From NCBI GenBank assembly GCA_019828595.1, contig JAHQRK010000011.1, positions 868,001 to 932,000 of the forward strand: a stretch of 64,000 nucleotides of DNA. The letters are read 5' to 3'. Source of the DNA: Aphanomyces cochlioides (Eukaryota; Oomycota; Saprolegniomycetes; Saprolegniales; Verrucalvaceae). Each line of letters starts with the position of its first letter. Within the stretch, counting starts at the first letter, position 1. The notes beneath the pieces were generated by a model. The model saw nothing but the letters and a program-made list of their open reading frames with translations, did not search any database and was not told the origin of the DNA. A program made the translations under genes and the position numbers. Shown piece by piece: positions 63,048 through 64,000 of this stretch.

Positions 63048-64000
63048 CTATTGAAGAGCATGATGGAAGAAAGCTTGGACTTCCTCGTATGTGTAGAAGA
63101 GAACTGCGTTGGCTGGAATCGCTCGAATGACAGTCGGAACAAGGCCGCGGTAGAAGCCTTTGATGCCGTGAAGCGAGTAGATTTCACGGACGACGTCAAG
63201 ACTGCGTCGGTGCGATGGGTGCGTCTGAACATGCGACTTCACTGTGTCTGCGGGATAAAACGCGCCATTGTACGCAATACCGCTTAGAGCTCCTGCGGCC
63301 ACGACGTCCAATTCCGATTTGGTTTCCTTGTCGCCTTGCAAATACTTGACACTGACGTGGTATGTACTAAACCAAGCGGCTGTACCAGGGATTTCTCGCC
63401 ACATCGTTGGAACCAAACCCTTGACTATGAGGAGTTACCATGAGATAACAAGAAAGCGAAATACGTACAGAAGACACCGAGACCTTCTCGACGGTAAGAT
63501 TGAACGATGCAGTCGCCTGTGTTCTTGTACAATGCTTTCGTCGTGACTTGCATTCGGCATTTAATCAACTCAATCGGCGTCAAGATAAATGACACAATGC
63601 ACCCAGAAACCCCGCCGGCCGTTGCAATTTGAGATGTTGCAAGAGACTCTGTTTTAGTGCCATACAACAAATTCTTGACTTGCCCAAACGTTGCAAAGAG
63701 GCACGCGGTTTCAACCACAGTGCCAAACAGCGGCATGGGCAATCCACGATACAAGACTGCCGGACCTTCGCGCTGGACAAGTCCAGCGATGTGGCCAAAT
63801 GCGGAAAATGCTCCATTTCGAGTCGATTGCGTCTGGAGCTGAACCTAGGACCCACGTTTGAGAAATAATACACCAAGTGCTTTGTACTTTGACTGTGTCC
63901 AAGGGGAATTCTACGAATTTCGCGCAGAAGCCGCTAATCGATCCAGCAAGAAAATTGATGGTCGGCTCTCGCCACCACGGATTTGGACTCGAAACGGCCG
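63048..64000 (-). CDS. Mitochondrial carrier (SLC25), 5' end beyond window
   Basis: Three-repeat carrier read from the window edge: repeat 1 NFLAGSISGFCAKFVEFPLD then TVK; repeat 2 VSGCIVSFILTPIELIKCRM; repeat 3 GALSGIAYNGAFYPADTVKS. The three PxD/ExxK signatures are PLDTVK, PIELIK and PADTVK. An intron at about 63850-63892 splits the first repeat, and another lies near 63.42-63.47 kb. The residues following the signatures resemble the ornithine/basic amino acid or acylcarnitine carriers (SLC25A15/20/29), but substrate assignment is tentative. Stop at 63048; the first residues lie outside the window. Confidence 0.88.

Noticed and set aside
1..64000. CRISPR arrays, tRNA or rRNA genes
   Set aside because: No regularly spaced repeats, cloverleaf sequences or rRNA motifs were recognised by eye; a tRNAscan or Rfam run would be needed to exclude small ones.

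Overview
This looks like nuclear DNA of a filamentous stramenopile, most probably an oomycete (Aphanomyces/Saprolegnia type). The evidence is a tandem family of START+FYVE lipid-binding proteins, very short GT-AG introns (about 41-48 nt), an LRR/TM/TKL-type kinase, small secreted Asn-rich and Cys-rich proteins, and eukaryotic housekeeping genes (Pex6-type AAA ATPase, 3-ketoacyl-CoA thiolase, U1-70K, a p24 cargo receptor, a mitochondrial carrier). The genus is an inference; no rRNA or other marker is present.

Layout. 0-4.2 kb: a large WD40-type scaffold gene (minus). 4.4-20.4 kb: a minus-strand START-FYVE array (intact copies at 16.7-18.1 and 18.9-20.4; broken ones at 4.5-5.9, 6.9-8.3, 12.3-12.5 and 15.0-15.6), with a dynein-adaptor-like coiled-coil gene (13.1-14.5) and a 424-bp TA-flanked MITE. 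21.3-23.5 kb: LRR receptor-like kinase. 24.5-49.1 kb: the most unusual part. 49.5-57.1 kb: two transposase-like/zinc-finger genes that share a C-terminal module, and duplicated secreted-protein genes. 57.5-64 kb: PEX6, thiolase, U1-70K and a mitochondrial carrier.

Central finding. A protease-associated (PA) domain RING-H2 ubiquitin ligase gene is cut in two. Its PA half ends at 25153 and its RING half resumes at 47776. Between them is a Polinton-like virus (PLV/Maverick) whose termini start AGTAATAGC and which is flanked on both sides by the same 6-bp target duplication GCCGTA. The element carries a protein-primed family B DNA polymerase, an rve integrase with chromodomain, a double jelly-roll major capsid protein, a minor capsid (penton) protein, an A32/FtsK-like packaging ATPase, an adenain-like protease, a tail-fibre protein with an S74 intramolecular chaperone, a GIY-YIG nuclease, an ExoX-C-like repeat protein and several small structural candidates. 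That is a complete virion-morphogenesis kit, but nearly every long gene carries one or more stops or 1-nt frameshifts.

Rearrangement. The viral polymerase is split inside catalytic motif C. Its N-terminal part is on the plus strand at 25.8-28.5 kb. Its C-terminal part is on the minus strand at 44.4-41.6 kb, itself interrupted by a 2.35-kb PIF/Harbinger transposon. Both polymerase break ends carry the same hexamer TGACTC. The segment from 28.54 to 44.40 kb is therefore inverted, and its left end carries a second, about 1.1-kb inverted copy of the host right flank (end of the PLV terminus, target duplication, RING exons, 3' part of the p24 gene). Host START-FYVE DNA (44.4-47.69 kb) lies between the inverted block and the remaining 82 bp of right terminus. 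Read in the un-inverted order, the element is about 16 kb without the Harbinger insertion, a normal Polinton size. Whether this is a real complex rearrangement or a haplotype/assembly artefact cannot be settled from the sequence alone.
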